Shown: positions 46,643-55,716, counted from the stretch's first letter. The stretch is 64,000 nucleotides of DNA from Desertivirga brevis (GCF_017355835.1 NZ_JAFEWF010000006.1:372001-436000); one strand, 5' to 3'. Program-made: numbers and translations. Notes: generated by a model from the sequence alone, not told the origin.

Positions 46643-46680
46643 AAAAAAAGGTGGAGGTATTAAAACCTTCACCTTTTTTT
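46643..46680 (+). terminator. Terminator after ppx
   Basis: AAAAAAAGGTGGAGGT and ACCTTCACCTTTTTTT form a stem with a single G-T pair and a T-run, 110 bases after the ppx stop. Confidence 0.85.
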
Positions 46681-46707
46681 ATTTAATTTCTACACGGCTG
46701 AAGAATA

Positions 46708-46762
46708 AAAACCTTCAAGCAAATTGACCCTCTGTTTGCGAGCGCATGCTAGCAAAGGTTTT
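46708..46762. repeat. Dispersed hairpin-like intergenic element
   Basis: Arms AAAACCTT (46708-46715) and AAGGTTTT (46755-46762) enclose CCTCTGTTTGCGAGC (46729-46743), the same internal motif as the two copies near 11346 and 11490. Size (55 bases) and position of the motif match the 51-base copy at 11327-11377. Confidence 0.5.
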
Positions 46763-46778
46763 ATTATAAAGACCAGCC

Positions 46779-47240
46779 TTACATATGCTGCATGTCTCTT
46801 AATGATTTAATTTTGTCGTGAGACTCTTTTAATGCAGCTTTTTGGGTTAAGATCATTTCCCGGATGTTAGAAGGTAGTCCTTCGCTCTCTAACGCCATCC
46901 TATAGGCTTTTTGGGCAGCATCTTCACCAAATTCACAATTCTCAAGTACTGTTTTACGATCTCTTCCGGTAAACATTGCTTTTAGGTCCATCCATGCACG
47001 GTATATCTTTCCGCTGTTTGTTGTACCTGTATCGACTTTATCACCTAAGGCAGAGATCTCACTCGCCAAAGCCATTTTATAAGTCTGGCTTTCTGCAATC
47101 ATGCCGGTAAACAGCACTTTAAGATCAGAATCGCTGTCTGTCAGTTCTTCAATTGCTTTTTGATATCCAACAATTCGGTCATTGTTAATTTCTACCAGAT
47201 CGTTTAAAATAGTGGTAGTCATATCATGAGTCGTTTCCAT
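46779..47240 (-). CDS. PA2169/DUF2383-family four-helix-bundle protein
   Basis: A 153-residue all-helical, ferritin-like cytosolic protein without signal peptide. ILNDLVEINNDRIVGYQKAIEEL in helix 1 and CEFGEDAAQKAYRMAL in helix 3 are typical of the family. Such proteins are often induced by envelope or oxidative stress; the precise role is unknown. It is followed on the opposite side by a YtxH protein gene on the same strand, a common pairing of stress proteins. Confidence 0.85.
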   Translation of the reverse strand: METTHDMTTTILNDLVEINNDRIVGYQKAIEELTDSDSDLKVLFTGMIAESQTYKMALASEISALGDKVDTGTTNSGKIYRAWMDLKAMFTGRDRKTVLENCEFGEDAAQKAYRMALESEGLPSNIREMILTQKAALKESHDKIKSLRDMQHM

Positions 47241-47313
47241 ATTAGTAGGTTGTTTTGTTGGAAAAAGAAATGCAAGTACTGTTCCAAAAACAGGCTTCTT
47301 TTGAAAAAAAATA

Positions 47314-47529
47314 TTAAATGCCTAAATCTGCCCCATATGGGTCTTTCACTTTATTTCCCGACTTCAAATCACTTAATTTCTCTTTTGAATTATTATAGAC
47401 ATCATCAGCCCATCTCCCGATTTTTTTTCTTGATTGTTTTCCTTCATCCGGAGCCAAGAGAATGGCTGCAATTGCTCCTGCTGCTGCTCCTGCCAGTAGT
47501 GCCAGTAATATTTTTGAATTATCCTTCAT
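47314..47529 (-). CDS. YtxH-domain small membrane-associated protein
   Basis: Start at 47529 (MKDNSKILLALLAG), 71 residues; the frame upstream lacks sense. One hydrophobic helix (about 7-22, AGAAAGAIAAILLAPDEGK) is followed by a basic amphipathic tail, the standard YtxH layout. Family members are general stress proteins. Confidence 0.85.
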   Translation of the reverse strand: MKDNSKILLALLAGAAAGAIAAILLAPDEGKQSRKKIGRWADDVYNNSKEKLSDLKSGNKVKDPYGADLGI

Positions 47530-47661
47530 GATGTGTTTTGTCTGTAGCCTGATCACCAATTCTGGTGATCCATGAGGCCAGTGAAAAATTAGTTAAAACT
47601 TCAATACAGTAATCGCAAAGGTATTTTTTCCCTTGAAATTTGCAAAAGCAGTTTACAATTA

Positions 47662-48381
47662 TTACAATGTATCTTTTGCAAAGTTTGTACGACGCACCGA
47701 AAGAGTTTTAAACAGATTATCCCATACTTTAGTATAGAATCCAAAGTTTATTGAACGGCTTTTGTGATGTTCAGAATGGAAAGCAGGAGAGACGAATATT
47801 CGCAAAAACTGGCTTTCGGGAGCCTGGATGTTTATACCCAGATTGGCTACAATTCCCATAATAACGTGAAAGACCAGGAAAAGAATGATCGAAAAGATAT
47901 TTAAGCTAAAGAACGAGAGAAAGGCTAACCATAAAAAACCTAGCATCAGGCTTTCTAGTGGATGAATTACAAAAAGGCTAGCGGGAGTTAATTTCTTACT
48001 AGAATGACTTATATAATGTATCTTATCAAAGAATACCTTCCTGTGAAGGATAAAATGAAAAGACCAGGTTAGCAGGTCCATTACAAGTACAATAAGAATA
48101 AAATCAGTAACTATACTAAAATCGAAAGAGAGACGGATTCCTATTGTCCCTAAACTATAGAATAGAAATCCAAGATAAGTGATAATTGTATTGATAAGAA
48201 CCGTCAAGCAAAAGAATTTGCCTTCACGCTTGTCGGGCATTTCGAAGGTTTTCCCCTGCGTTTTTAGTAATAGTACCCCCATTAATACAGCTAAAAGGGC
48301 TAGTATTATGTTTTCAGCAAGAAGCAGAAGGAATAATTCCCATATAGGGCCATGGTAGAAGAGTAAGAGCGAGTAATTCAT
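47662..48381 (-). CDS. Sterol desaturase / fatty-acid hydroxylase family membrane enzyme
   Basis: Start set at ATG 48381 (MNYSLLLFYHGP), 239 residues, because the promoter -7 box lies just upstream; the open frame to 48420 begins at a TTG inside the promoter. Four or more membrane spans carry the di-iron histidine boxes: HFILH (about 119-123), HYISH (132-136) and HSEHH (about 210-214). The family hydroxylates or desaturates lipids. Substrate unknown. It stands alone with its own promoter, which is bracketed by a perfect inverted repeat. Confidence 0.88.
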   Translation of the reverse strand: MNYSLLLFYHGPIWELFLLLLAENIILALLAVLMGVLLLKTQGKTFEMPDKREGKFFCLTVLINTIITYLGFLFYSLGTIGIRLSFDFSIVTDFILIVLVMDLLTWSFHFILHRKVFFDKIHYISHSSKKLTPASLFVIHPLESLMLGFLWLAFLSFFSLNIFSIILFLVFHVIMGIVANLGINIQAPESQFLRIFVSPAFHSEHHKSRSINFGFYTKVWDNLFKTLSVRRTNFAKDTL

Positions 48382-48382
48382 C

Positions 48383-48422
48383 GGTTGCACAAAGATACTT
48401 TTGTAGCTTAAATTGTGCAACC
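48383..48422 (-). promoter_or_regulatory. Promoter of the desaturase gene inside a perfect inverted repeat
   Basis: Minus-strand TTG (48420-48418), a 20-base spacer and TATCTTTG (48397-48390). GGTTGCACAA (48383-48392) and TTGTGCAACC (48413-48422) are perfect inverted arms covering the -33 box and the end of the -7 box. The enclosed AAAGATACTTTTGT (48391-48404) equals 14 bases of a nos-promoter motif. Confidence 0.65.
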
Positions 48423-48493
48423 TAAATCTTTAGTCTTTAGATGTTTAATTGTTGTCTCCGAAAATTTCTATATTCAGGCAACAATAAATTATG

Positions 48494-48922
48494 TTAATTT
48501 AATCTAAAAGGAGACTTCCCGTCGATCTCTTTGTCGAGAATAGAATAGATCTCCTTTTTGCTTATAGGTTTTAAAAAATATCCACTTACGCCATTATACC
48601 GTTTAAACATTTCTAAGTCCTTAGGATCCACTGATGCTGTGCAGATATAAATTGTAATAGCTTTGTTAGCCTTATCTATTTTAATAAATTCTTCTAAAAA
48701 TTGCCAACCGTTCAAAACAGGCATTTTCAGATCAAGGAATATTACATCCGGAAGTTTTTCCTGATAGCCCCAATTACTCTTAAAAAAACTAAGTGCGCTT
48801 TCTCCATCATCAAATTGCAAAACGTGATCAATCAGCTCTGTCGATTGCAGAACTTTATTGATTGTGAATTGAAAGAGCTTATCGTCGTCTATTATGCTAA
48901 ATGTGGGAATTTTCTTTTTCAT
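48494..48922 (-). CDS. Single-domain response regulator
   Basis: Start set at 48922 (MKKKIPTFSIIDDDK), 142 residues; the open frame to 48988 adds 22 residues unlike a receiver. It is one CheY-like domain: acidic pair in IIDDDK (about 11-13), phospho-acceptor aspartate in VIFLDLKMPVLNG, conserved T/S in ICTAS and lysine in FLKPISKKE. No output domain, so it acts by protein contact, perhaps for a kinase such as the one at 16177-20481, though nothing links them. Confidence 0.92.
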   Translation of the reverse strand: MKKKIPTFSIIDDDKLFQFTINKVLQSTELIDHVLQFDDGESALSFFKSNWGYQEKLPDVIFLDLKMPVLNGWQFLEEFIKIDKANKAITIYICTASVDPKDLEMFKRYNGVSGYFLKPISKKEIYSILDKEIDGKSPFRLN

Positions 48923-49069
48923 TGTTAACGCATGTGCCAAACGCACAAATAAATAAGTACGAGCGTTCCTATTTATACGTAATAACATACCACTATGTTA
49001 CAGCTAGTAATTTTACGGTTACTATTCGGGGAAATGAAATCTGTCGCTTTTTATCCTGTTTATAAAAAG

Positions 49070-49077
49070 TAGTTTTG
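49070..49077 (+). promoter_or_regulatory. Possible -7 box for the porin gene
   Basis: TAGTTTTG fits TAnnTTTG 24 bases before the ATG; the -33 box is not convincing. Confidence 0.35.
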
Positions 49078-49100
49078 CATCGCAACACTTGACCAACCAA

Positions 49101-50477
49101 ATGAAGACACTACAAAAACACACACTGGCAATTATGGCTTGCGGTATTGCCATGACACATGTAGGCTTTGCCCAGCAAGCCGACTCGGTTTCCTCTGCAA
49201 AAACAACTGATGACAAACCTAAAACGGAATTGAAGTATAATCTTTCCAGAGACGGTTCAAAGTACATAAAAGCAACCTTTCTTAATCAAGTTTGGGTACG
49301 ATGGAATGAGAGCAATCCTAATACTGCGGTTCTCGGAGAACACAAGGATCACACACTTGATATAGGATTACGTCGCACGCGGATGCAATTATTTGGTCAG
49401 GTTTCAGATCGTGTTTTCTTTTATACGCAATTTGGAATGAACAACTTCAACTTTCTCTCCCAGAACGCGGGGAACAGGAAGTTGCAGGCTTTCTTTCATG
49501 ATGCCTTGGGCGAGTATAAAGTGTTTAAATCCAGCGATAAATTGAAACTTGGAGGCGGCTTAACCATCGCTAACGGATTAAGCCGGTTTACCCAACCTAG
49601 TGTAAGCACTATAATGACCACGGATGTTCCTGTTTTTCTGCAAACCACCGTTGATCAGACAGACGAGTTTGCAAGGAAGCTTAGCCTTTACGCGCGCGGA
49701 CAATTAGGGAAAATAGATTACCGCCTTATCTTATCAGATCCATTTCCGATTCAAACAAACGGGCAGGCGGCTCCGCCAATAAGAGTTAACAGTGCAACCT
49801 TCGCCACCACTGGGCATCATAAGCAATATCAAGGTTTCTTTGCTTATAACTTCTTTGACAAGGAGCCAAACGTTACTCCGTACATGACTGGTACTTATCT
49901 CGGGGATAGGAAGGTTGTTAATCTGGAAGGCGGATTTATTTACCAGAAAAAGGCTACCTGGTATCTTACGGATAATGGCACTACAAGTTATGACGATCTG
50001 GCAATGTGGTCTGTTGCTGCTTATGCAGATATGCCTTTAAAAGATAATAAGTACGCGCTCTCTGCTTACCTGGGATACTTCGACACCGGTTACGGAAAAA
50101 ATTACGTTCGTAATAACGGTATTATGAACCCAGCAAATGAGTCAACCCCCGGTTCTTCCGTTTATGGAGGTGCATTTGGAAATTCTTACCCTATGTTTGG
50201 AACAGGCGAATCTATCTATGCTCAGGCGGGAATACGTTTACCCAAAGATCTGCTGGGAGAGAATGGAACATTAATGCCTTATGTATCATATAGGTATGCC
50301 AAGTATGATGCTTTAAAAGATGCCTTCAACGTTTATGATGCGGGTGTAAATTGGTTAATTAATAAACACCAGTCGAAGGTATCACTTAATTATCAATTGC
50401 GTCCTGTTGTAAATACCGGTGGGGAAGTAAACCATAACGCCAGTTCTGTCTGGCTTCAATATCAGGTTTCTTTCTAA
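49101..50477 (+). CDS. Outer-membrane porin
   Basis: Start set at ATG 49101 (the frame also allows TTG at 49089), 458 residues. Signal peptide about 1-25 ending VGFAQ. The rest alternates aromatic and polar residues as in a beta-barrel (FFYTQFGMNNFNF, DIGLRRTRMQLFGQV) and ends VWLQYQVSF with a terminal phenylalanine. The RTRMQLFG pattern resembles phosphate-selective porin-type barrels. Substrate unknown. It precedes alaS with no functional link evident. Confidence 0.82.
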   Translation: MKTLQKHTLAIMACGIAMTHVGFAQQADSVSSAKTTDDKPKTELKYNLSRDGSKYIKATFLNQVWVRWNESNPNTAVLGEHKDHTLDIGLRRTRMQLFGQVSDRVFFYTQFGMNNFNFLSQNAGNRKLQAFFHDALGEYKVFKSSDKLKLGGGLTIANGLSRFTQPSVSTIMTTDVPVFLQTTVDQTDEFARKLSLYARGQLGKIDYRLILSDPFPIQTNGQAAPPIRVNSATFATTGHHKQYQGFFAYNFFDKEPNVTPYMTGTYLGDRKVVNLEGGFIYQKKATWYLTDNGTTSYDDLAMWSVAAYADMPLKDNKYALSAYLGYFDTGYGKNYVRNNGIMNPANESTPGSSVYGGAFGNSYPMFGTGESIYAQAGIRLPKDLLGENGTLMPYVSYRYAKYDALKDAFNVYDAGVNWLINKHQSKVSLNYQLRPVVNTGGEVNHNASSVWLQYQVSF

Positions 50478-50521
50478 CGAAAGGTCCTCATAATTCTATT
50501 ACCCAATCTCGCATCAAATAT

Positions 50522-50529
50522 TAACTTTG
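50522..50529 (+). promoter_or_regulatory. Possible -7 box for alaS
   Basis: TAACTTTG fits TAnnTTTG; it overlaps the TTG at 50527 that would be an alternative start, which supports the ATG at 50548. The -33 box is weak. Confidence 0.4.
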
Positions 50530-50547
50530 CACCTCAAATATTTGAGA

Positions 50548-53175
50548 ATGACAACGAAAGAGATAAGGAAAGCTTTTTTAGATTTTTTTGCAAGTAAACA
50601 ACATCAGATTGTACCCTCAGCCCCCATTGTAGTAAAGAACGACCCTACATTAATGTTCACCAATGCGGGAATGAACCCTTTTAAAGAAATTTTCCTTGGT
50701 GAGGCCCCAATTAAATACCCGCGGGTTGCCGATACTCAACGTTGTCTTCGCGTTTCAGGTAAGCATAATGATTTGGAGGAGGTAGGTATTGATACGTACC
50801 ACCATACCATGTTTGAAATGCTTGGGAACTGGAGCTTTGGTGATTACTTCAAAGAGGAAGCTATTGAATGGAGCTGGGAACTTCTTACCTCTGTTCTAGG
50901 TATTCCTAAAGATCGTTTATATGTAACTGTTTTCGAAGGTGATGAGAAAGAAGGTCTTCCAAAAGACCAGGAAGCTTACGATTTCTGGAAAAAGTGGATA
51001 GCCGAAGACCGTATCCTTTTAGGAAATAAAAAGGATAACTTCTGGGAGATGGGTGATACAGGTCCTTGTGGTCCCTGTTCTGAAATTCACGTAGACTGCC
51101 GGACTGATGAAGAGCGCGCCAGAGTAGATGGCAAAGCTTTGGTAAATAACGATGATCCTCAGGTGATTGAAATCTGGAATAACGTATTTATGCAGTTTAA
51201 CCGTTTAAAGAACGGATCACTGCAACCTCTTCCTGCACAGCATGTGGATACAGGAATGGGACTGGAGCGTTTAGTACGGGTATTACAAGGTAAGTCATCA
51301 AACTACGATACTGACACTTTCCAACCTTTGATCCAGTTTATCTCTCAGCAGAGTGGAATTGCTTACAACATGGGCGAGAGTGATGGTAAAACAGACATCG
51401 CCATGCGTGTGATGGCCGACCATATTCGTGCTATCGCCTTTGCGATTGCCGACGGCCAGCTTCCTTCCAATGTAAAAGCAGGTTATGTGATCCGTCGCAT
51501 CTTAAGAAGAGCAGTCCGTTATTCTTATACATTCCTTGGCTTTAAAGAGCCATTTTTCAATAAACTGGTTCCAATCCTTGCAGATCAGTTCGACGGAGTA
51601 TTCCCCGAGCTAAAAGCACAGCAGGACTTCGTTCAGAAAGTAATTCTAGAAGAAGAGGTATCTTTTCTTCGTACGTTGGCTACCGGGATTCAGCGTTTTG
51701 AAAAGTACGCAGCTGAAAATACCAGTATCGCAGGCGGTTTTGCTTTTGAGTTGTATGATACTTTCGGTTTCCCTATTGACCTTACGGATCTGATGGCCCG
51801 TGAAAAAGGTATCTCTGTGGATATGGAAGGCTTCAACAAAGCATTGGAAGAGCAGAAAACCCGCTCGCGCGCTGCAACAGCTATTGATACTACCGATTGG
51901 GTGATCGTAAACGAAGGTGAGGAAAACGAGTTTGTTGGATATGATTCCCTTGAGTCTGAAAGTAAAATTCTTAAATACCGTAAGATAACTGCAAAAGGAA
52001 AAGAACAGTATCAGATCGTCCTGGATAAAACACCTTTCTATGCCGAAAGCGGAGGCCAGGTAGGAGATACCGGAACTTTAACCTCTAATTCGGTAAACAG
52101 CTCTACTATTCAAATTACAGATACGAAGAAGGAGAACGCTTTGATCGTTCACTTCACTGATGAACTTCCTGAAGATCCTTCTGCTGCTTTCATCGCAAGA
52201 GTTGACGAAGCAAAACGCCTTTCTACTGAAAACAACCACTCAGCAACCCACCTATTGCAGGCAGCCCTTCGCCAGGTTTTGGGAACACATGTGCAGCAAA
52301 AGGGATCATTGGTGCACGCGGATTACCTTCGTTTCGACTTCTCGCATTTTGCTAAAGTTACAGATGAGGAAATTGCCCAGATTGAATCCATCGTCAACAA
52401 TCGGATCCGCGAGAATATTGCTAAGCAGGAGGAGAGAACAGTACCTTACCAGGACGCAATTAACAGGGGAGTTACAGCCTTATTCGGTGAAAAGTATGGT
52501 GAATACGTTCGTGTGATCACCTTCAATCCTGAGTATTCAATGGAGCTATGTGGCGGTACCCATGTAAGTTCTACAGGTCAGATCGGTTTCTTCAAAATAA
52601 TCTCTGAGGGAGCGGTAGCTGCGGGTGTACGTCGTATCGAGGCAATTACCGGGAAAGCAGCAGAAAGCTACATAACAGAACAAAATAAGCTGGTTAATGA
52701 GATAAAAGCACTGCTAAAGAACCCTAAAGACATTGCAAAATCTATCGAGAGCCTTCTCGAAGAGAACGCAAAGCTTAAGAAGGAGATAGAAAAGAGCATC
52801 CTTGAGAAGGCTGGAAACCTTAAACATGATCTGGCTGCAAAAGCTCAAAATATCAACGGCGTAAATCTTATTGCCGAGCGCGTGGATTTACCCAATGCGG
52901 ATGCTGTAAAGAACCTTGCCTATCATTTAAAGGATATTGTAGAAAACCTTTTCTTAGTTCTTGCAACAGAAAATGATGGCAAGCCGGGAATTACAGTAAT
53001 GATCTCAGAGAAACTGGTAGAGGAAAAAGGCCTACACGCCGGAAATATCGTAAGAGAATTAGCGAAAGAAATTAAAGGAGGCGGTGGCGGTCAGCCATTC
53101 TTTGCCACAGCGGGAGGTAAAGATGCAGCAGGTTTAGGTGCTGCCTTAGAGAAAGCAAAAGGCTTAATAAAATAG
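50548..53175 (+). CDS. alaS: Alanyl-tRNA synthetase
   Basis: Start at ATG 50548 gives 875 residues, normal length. Class II catalytic domain with FTNAGMNPFKEIFLGE (motif 1 region), RVSGKHNDLEEVG and GLERL; editing domain with HSATHLLQAALR and the CGGTH motif (zinc/editing site); C-Ala oligomerisation domain ending GGGGQPFFATAGGK. It charges tRNA-Ala and clears mischarged Ser/Gly. Single-gene unit with its own terminator. Confidence 0.98.
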   Translation: MTTKEIRKAFLDFFASKQHQIVPSAPIVVKNDPTLMFTNAGMNPFKEIFLGEAPIKYPRVADTQRCLRVSGKHNDLEEVGIDTYHHTMFEMLGNWSFGDYFKEEAIEWSWELLTSVLGIPKDRLYVTVFEGDEKEGLPKDQEAYDFWKKWIAEDRILLGNKKDNFWEMGDTGPCGPCSEIHVDCRTDEERARVDGKALVNNDDPQVIEIWNNVFMQFNRLKNGSLQPLPAQHVDTGMGLERLVRVLQGKSSNYDTDTFQPLIQFISQQSGIAYNMGESDGKTDIAMRVMADHIRAIAFAIADGQLPSNVKAGYVIRRILRRAVRYSYTFLGFKEPFFNKLVPILADQFDGVFPELKAQQDFVQKVILEEEVSFLRTLATGIQRFEKYAAENTSIAGGFAFELYDTFGFPIDLTDLMAREKGISVDMEGFNKALEEQKTRSRAATAIDTTDWVIVNEGEENEFVGYDSLESESKILKYRKITAKGKEQYQIVLDKTPFYAESGGQVGDTGTLTSNSVNSSTIQITDTKKENALIVHFTDELPEDPSAAFIARVDEAKRLSTENNHSATHLLQAALRQVLGTHVQQKGSLVHADYLRFDFSHFAKVTDEEIAQIESIVNNRIRENIAKQEERTVPYQDAINRGVTALFGEKYGEYVRVITFNPEYSMELCGGTHVSSTGQIGFFKIISEGAVAAGVRRIEAITGKAAESYITEQNKLVNEIKALLKNPKDIAKSIESLLEENAKLKKEIEKSILEKAGNLKHDLAAKAQNINGVNLIAERVDLPNADAVKNLAYHLKDIVENLFLVLATENDGKPGITVMISEKLVEEKGLHAGNIVRELAKEIKGGGGGQPFFATAGGKDAAGLGAALEKAKGLIK

Positions 53176-53179
53176 ATTG

Positions 53180-53205
53180 AAAAGCGCAGGAAACTGCGCT
53201 TTTTT
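53180..53205. terminator. Bidirectional terminator between alaS and bioD
   Basis: AAAAGCGCAG, loop GAAA, CTGCGCTTTT and a T-run, 5 bases after the alaS stop; the A-run on the left serves the opposite strand. Confidence 0.88.
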
Positions 53206-53219
53206 CTATTTATAGTCTC

Positions 53220-53837
53220 TTATTTCCAATCAAAATCCAGGCTTTCTCCTGCTTCTCTGATAGAGATTTTATCCAGGTCAGAAAGAATAGGGATTCTTCC
53301 GAGTATTTTCACGCCTGAATAAGCGCTGAGATACGATTCAGAAGATGTATCCGTCTCTCCACTGATAATAATACCTTTTAAATCTATATTTCGTCCTTTT
53401 AAAACTTCAATACTTAGCAAGGTATGGTTGATGCTGCCCAGGTAGTTACTTACAACCAGTATCACTTCAGCATCAAGTTTCTCTATCAGGTCGACAATAA
53501 GGTGTTTTGCATTCAATGGCACCATCAAACCACCAGCTCCTTCCACAAGAAGCCGGTTCGTTGTAGCCGGTAAACGTATGGCATCGAAATCAATTTCCAC
53601 TCCGTCTATTGCAGCCGACTTATGAGGAGAAAAGGGTTGTGTTAGCCGGTAAGCTTCAGGATGAAATACCGTTTGACTGTTTGAAATCAGGTTTCTAACC
53701 TTTATAGTATCTGAGTTATCCAAGTCACCCGACTGAATAGGTTTCCAGTAATCAGCCTTCAATTTTTCTACTAAAACAGCAGAAACTACTGTTTTGCCTA
53801 CATCGGTTCCTATACCGGTTACGAAAAGAGGTTTCAT
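53220..53837 (-). CDS. bioD: Dethiobiotin synthetase
   Basis: A 205-residue enzyme, slightly short but complete: P-loop GIGTDVGKTVVSAVL (about 7-21), WKPIQSGD, and VEGAGGLMVPL. It closes the ureido ring of dethiobiotin from DAPA, CO2 and ATP. The ATG overlaps the bioF stop (ATGA), so the two are coupled. bioA and bioB are not in the window. Confidence 0.95.
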   Translation of the reverse strand: MKPLFVTGIGTDVGKTVVSAVLVEKLKADYWKPIQSGDLDNSDTIKVRNLISNSQTVFHPEAYRLTQPFSPHKSAAIDGVEIDFDAIRLPATTNRLLVEGAGGLMVPLNAKHLIVDLIEKLDAEVILVVSNYLGSINHTLLSIEVLKGRNIDLKGIIISGETDTSSESYLSAYSGVKILGRIPILSDLDKISIREAGESLDFDWK

Positions 53838-54955
53838 AAGTTTTGCTTTAAGATATCCAATAGACCATTAATTTCTGACTCCGTGTTAAACGAATGAAGA
53901 CAGATCCTTAACCGCTCTTTTCCGGCAGGAACAGTGGGATGAAGGATTGCCCGTACATTATAGCCTGCCTGTTTGACAATCCCTTCCATTCTTTTTGCAT
54001 GATCATTACCCTCTGCCATCAGACACTGTATAGGAGAATTACTATCAATGAAGGAATTGTATAGCCCACCTGCTTCTGATCTGAAAAAATTGATCTTAGA
54101 GCTGGCGATAGCTGGGTAGTCACCAGCCTCCAAATATTTATAGGCCTCAGAAATGCTGATATGATTTAAAGGCGGAGCGGAAGTAGTGTAGATAAACGAC
54201 CGGGCAAAGTTGACAAGGTAGGAGCGGAGATCTACTGATCCTAACACAATAGCTCCATGGCATCCAAGTGCTTTACCAAATGTAACTATTCTCGCAAAAA
54301 CCCTGTCCTGCAGATTTCGATGATGCACCAATCCCTCGCCTTTTGCTCCAAAAATTCCTGTAGCATGCGCTTCATCCACGATAACAGCAGCCTCGTACAG
54401 GTCGGCGAGGTCCAGGATAGCCTCGAGTGGAGCCATGTCCCCATCCATTGAGTAGATGCTCTCGATGGCAATATAGATCCTGCCTCTAGCGCTTTCCAGC
54501 TTCTCCCTTAAACTCTCGAGATCATTATGCCTGAATGAATAACGATTTGCAAAGCTTAAACGGGCGCCATCAATAATAGAAGCATGAATCAGTTCATCCG
54601 CAATGATCGTGTCTCCACGCTGAGGCAGAGAAGAAAAAATGCCCACATTCGCATCGTAACCAGAATTGAACAAGAGACCGGCCTGGGCACCATGAAATAC
54701 CGAAATAGAGGCTTCTAATTGTTCAGTAAGATAATCATTTCCACTTATTAGTCGCGAACCGGTAGATCCTGACAATGTTCTTGTAGCTGCAAGTGCCTCG
54801 CGGATATTATCCTGCAACAGGCTTGACCTTGCAAACCCAAGGTAATCATTAGAGCAGAAATCGATCAGAGAATGATCGGTGCTTAGGGTCCGGTAAGAAT
54901 TATTCGTTTCTCGATCTTCTAATCTTTTTAAAATGTAATTCTCTATCGGCTTCAA
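53834..54955 (-). CDS. bioF: 8-amino-7-oxononanoate synthase (KAPA synthase)
   Basis: A PLP enzyme of the alpha-oxoamine synthase family: IDFCSNDYLGFARS near the start, SGSTGSRLISGN, IVDEAHATGIFG, and the PLP lysine in RIVTFGKALGCHGA. The open frame runs to 55036 but that end lies in a terminator hairpin and upstream of the promoter. The TTG at 54955, just after the promoter, gives 373 residues starting (M)KPIENYILKRLEDRE, which aligns with the usual N-terminus. The leader would be only about 12 bases. First gene of bioF-bioD. Confidence 0.9.
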   Translation of the reverse strand: MKPIENYILKRLEDRETNNSYRTLSTDHSLIDFCSNDYLGFARSSLLQDNIREALAATRTLSGSTGSRLISGNDYLTEQLEASISVFHGAQAGLLFNSGYDANVGIFSSLPQRGDTIIADELIHASIIDGARLSFANRYSFRHNDLESLREKLESARGRIYIAIESIYSMDGDMAPLEAILDLADLYEAAVIVDEAHATGIFGAKGEGLVHHRNLQDRVFARIVTFGKALGCHGAIVLGSVDLRSYLVNFARSFIYTTSAPPLNHISISEAYKYLEAGDYPAIASSKINFFRSEAGGLYNSFIDSNSPIQCLMAEGNDHAKRMEGIVKQAGYNVRAILHPTVPAGKERLRICLHSFNTESEINGLLDILKQNL

Positions 54956-54972
54956 CGTATGCGTTTGTTTGC

Positions 54973-55003
54973 CAAAAATAAGAGGCCTTGCATGAAAAGC
55001 AAA
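54973..55003 (-). promoter_or_regulatory. Promoter of bioFD
   Basis: Minus-strand TTTG (55003-55000), 19 bases, TATTTTTG (54980-54973): an exact consensus match. The -33 box is made from the end of the T-run of the upstream terminator. Confidence 0.8.
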
Positions 55004-55039
55004 AAAAAAAGCGTGCCGTCCGAAAGGAACAGGCACGCT
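55001..55039 (-). terminator. Terminator of the small exported protein gene
   Basis: Minus-strand AGCGTGCC (55039-55032) pairs with GGCACGCT (55017-55010), followed by ten T (55010-55001). It lies 26 bases after the stop at 55066 and abuts the bioF promoter. Confidence 0.9.
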
Positions 55040-55065
55040 ACTTAAACAACAATTAACAGTTACAC

Positions 55066-55503
55066 TTACTTTCCGTTCTCGGCTTCCCCTCTTTTCCCAT
55101 CTCTATATTTCTTGCGGAATTCACCTCTGCGATCTTTCGCATGCTCCCTGCGCTGTGCTTTCAGATCCTCATATTGCTTGCGCTGGTCATTATTCAAAAC
55201 CTTGCTTATTTTGTTATCGCTTTCCTGAAAGAGCTTCTTGGCTTGCTCGAAATCTTTCTTGTCGCGTTTCTCACCAGAGCTATGAAGTTTTTCCATCTCC
55301 TTGGCCCGCTCAAGGTTTATTTTATATATCTGGTTCTTCTGTTTGTCATTAAGAGAAAGCTTTTTGTCCAGAACATCAGTGACATGCTGCGCCCTTTGTT
55401 CAGGCGTCTTATGCTCTCTCTGATGTTTTCCTTGTCTCTCTTGTGAAAATCCTGCTGTAGCTAAGCCTGCAAATAATAGGGCTGTTAAAATTAATTTCTT
55501 CAT
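55066..55503 (-). CDS. Small exported charged protein (DUF4890/Spy-like)
   Basis: A 145-residue protein: signal peptide 1-20 (ending TAGFSQ), then a highly charged helical region with KTPEQRAQHVTDVLDKKLSLNDKQKNQIYKINLERA. The pattern LSLNDKQKNQI and repeated QxxK/R resembles Spy/CpxP-like periplasmic proteins and DUF4890 proteins of Bacteroidota. A periplasmic chaperone or metal-stress role is possible but unproven. A K/R/E-rich tail ends the protein. Confidence 0.75.
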   Translation of the reverse strand: MKKLILTALLFAGLATAGFSQERQGKHQREHKTPEQRAQHVTDVLDKKLSLNDKQKNQIYKINLERAKEMEKLHSSGEKRDKKDFEQAKKLFQESDNKISKVLNNDQRKQYEDLKAQRREHAKDRRGEFRKKYRDGKRGEAENGK

Positions 55504-55665
55504 ATCTAATGTGTTTTATAGCAATAGATGCTTATAAGTGGGGAAGGTTTAAGAGCTTAAGTGTTAAAGAATGTTAAGGCATAAGACAAACGGATTCTTG
55601 ATCCGAGTCCGGAGTTAAAGAGTTTTTAAAAAATGTTGCTTTTATAAAAAAAATAAGTAATTTTA

Positions 55666-55686
55666 TAAATGTCTTTGTGACATTTA
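55666..55686. promoter_or_regulatory. Perfect palindrome before the lone GntR-type gene
   Basis: TAAATGTC, five bases, GACATTTA: 8-base arms, 31 bases before the ATG at 55717. A fitting site for a dimeric winged-helix autoregulator. Confidence 0.5.
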
Positions 55687-55716
55687 AAGTTTTAGATTTC
55701 ATCCCTTATACATTTT

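Noticed and set aside
48382..48420. N-terminal extension of the desaturase-like protein
   Set aside because: The extension begins at a TTG that forms the -33 box; the transcript should begin downstream of it.
54956..55036. N-terminal extension of BioF
   Set aside because: It would start inside a terminator hairpin and upstream of the bioF promoter.
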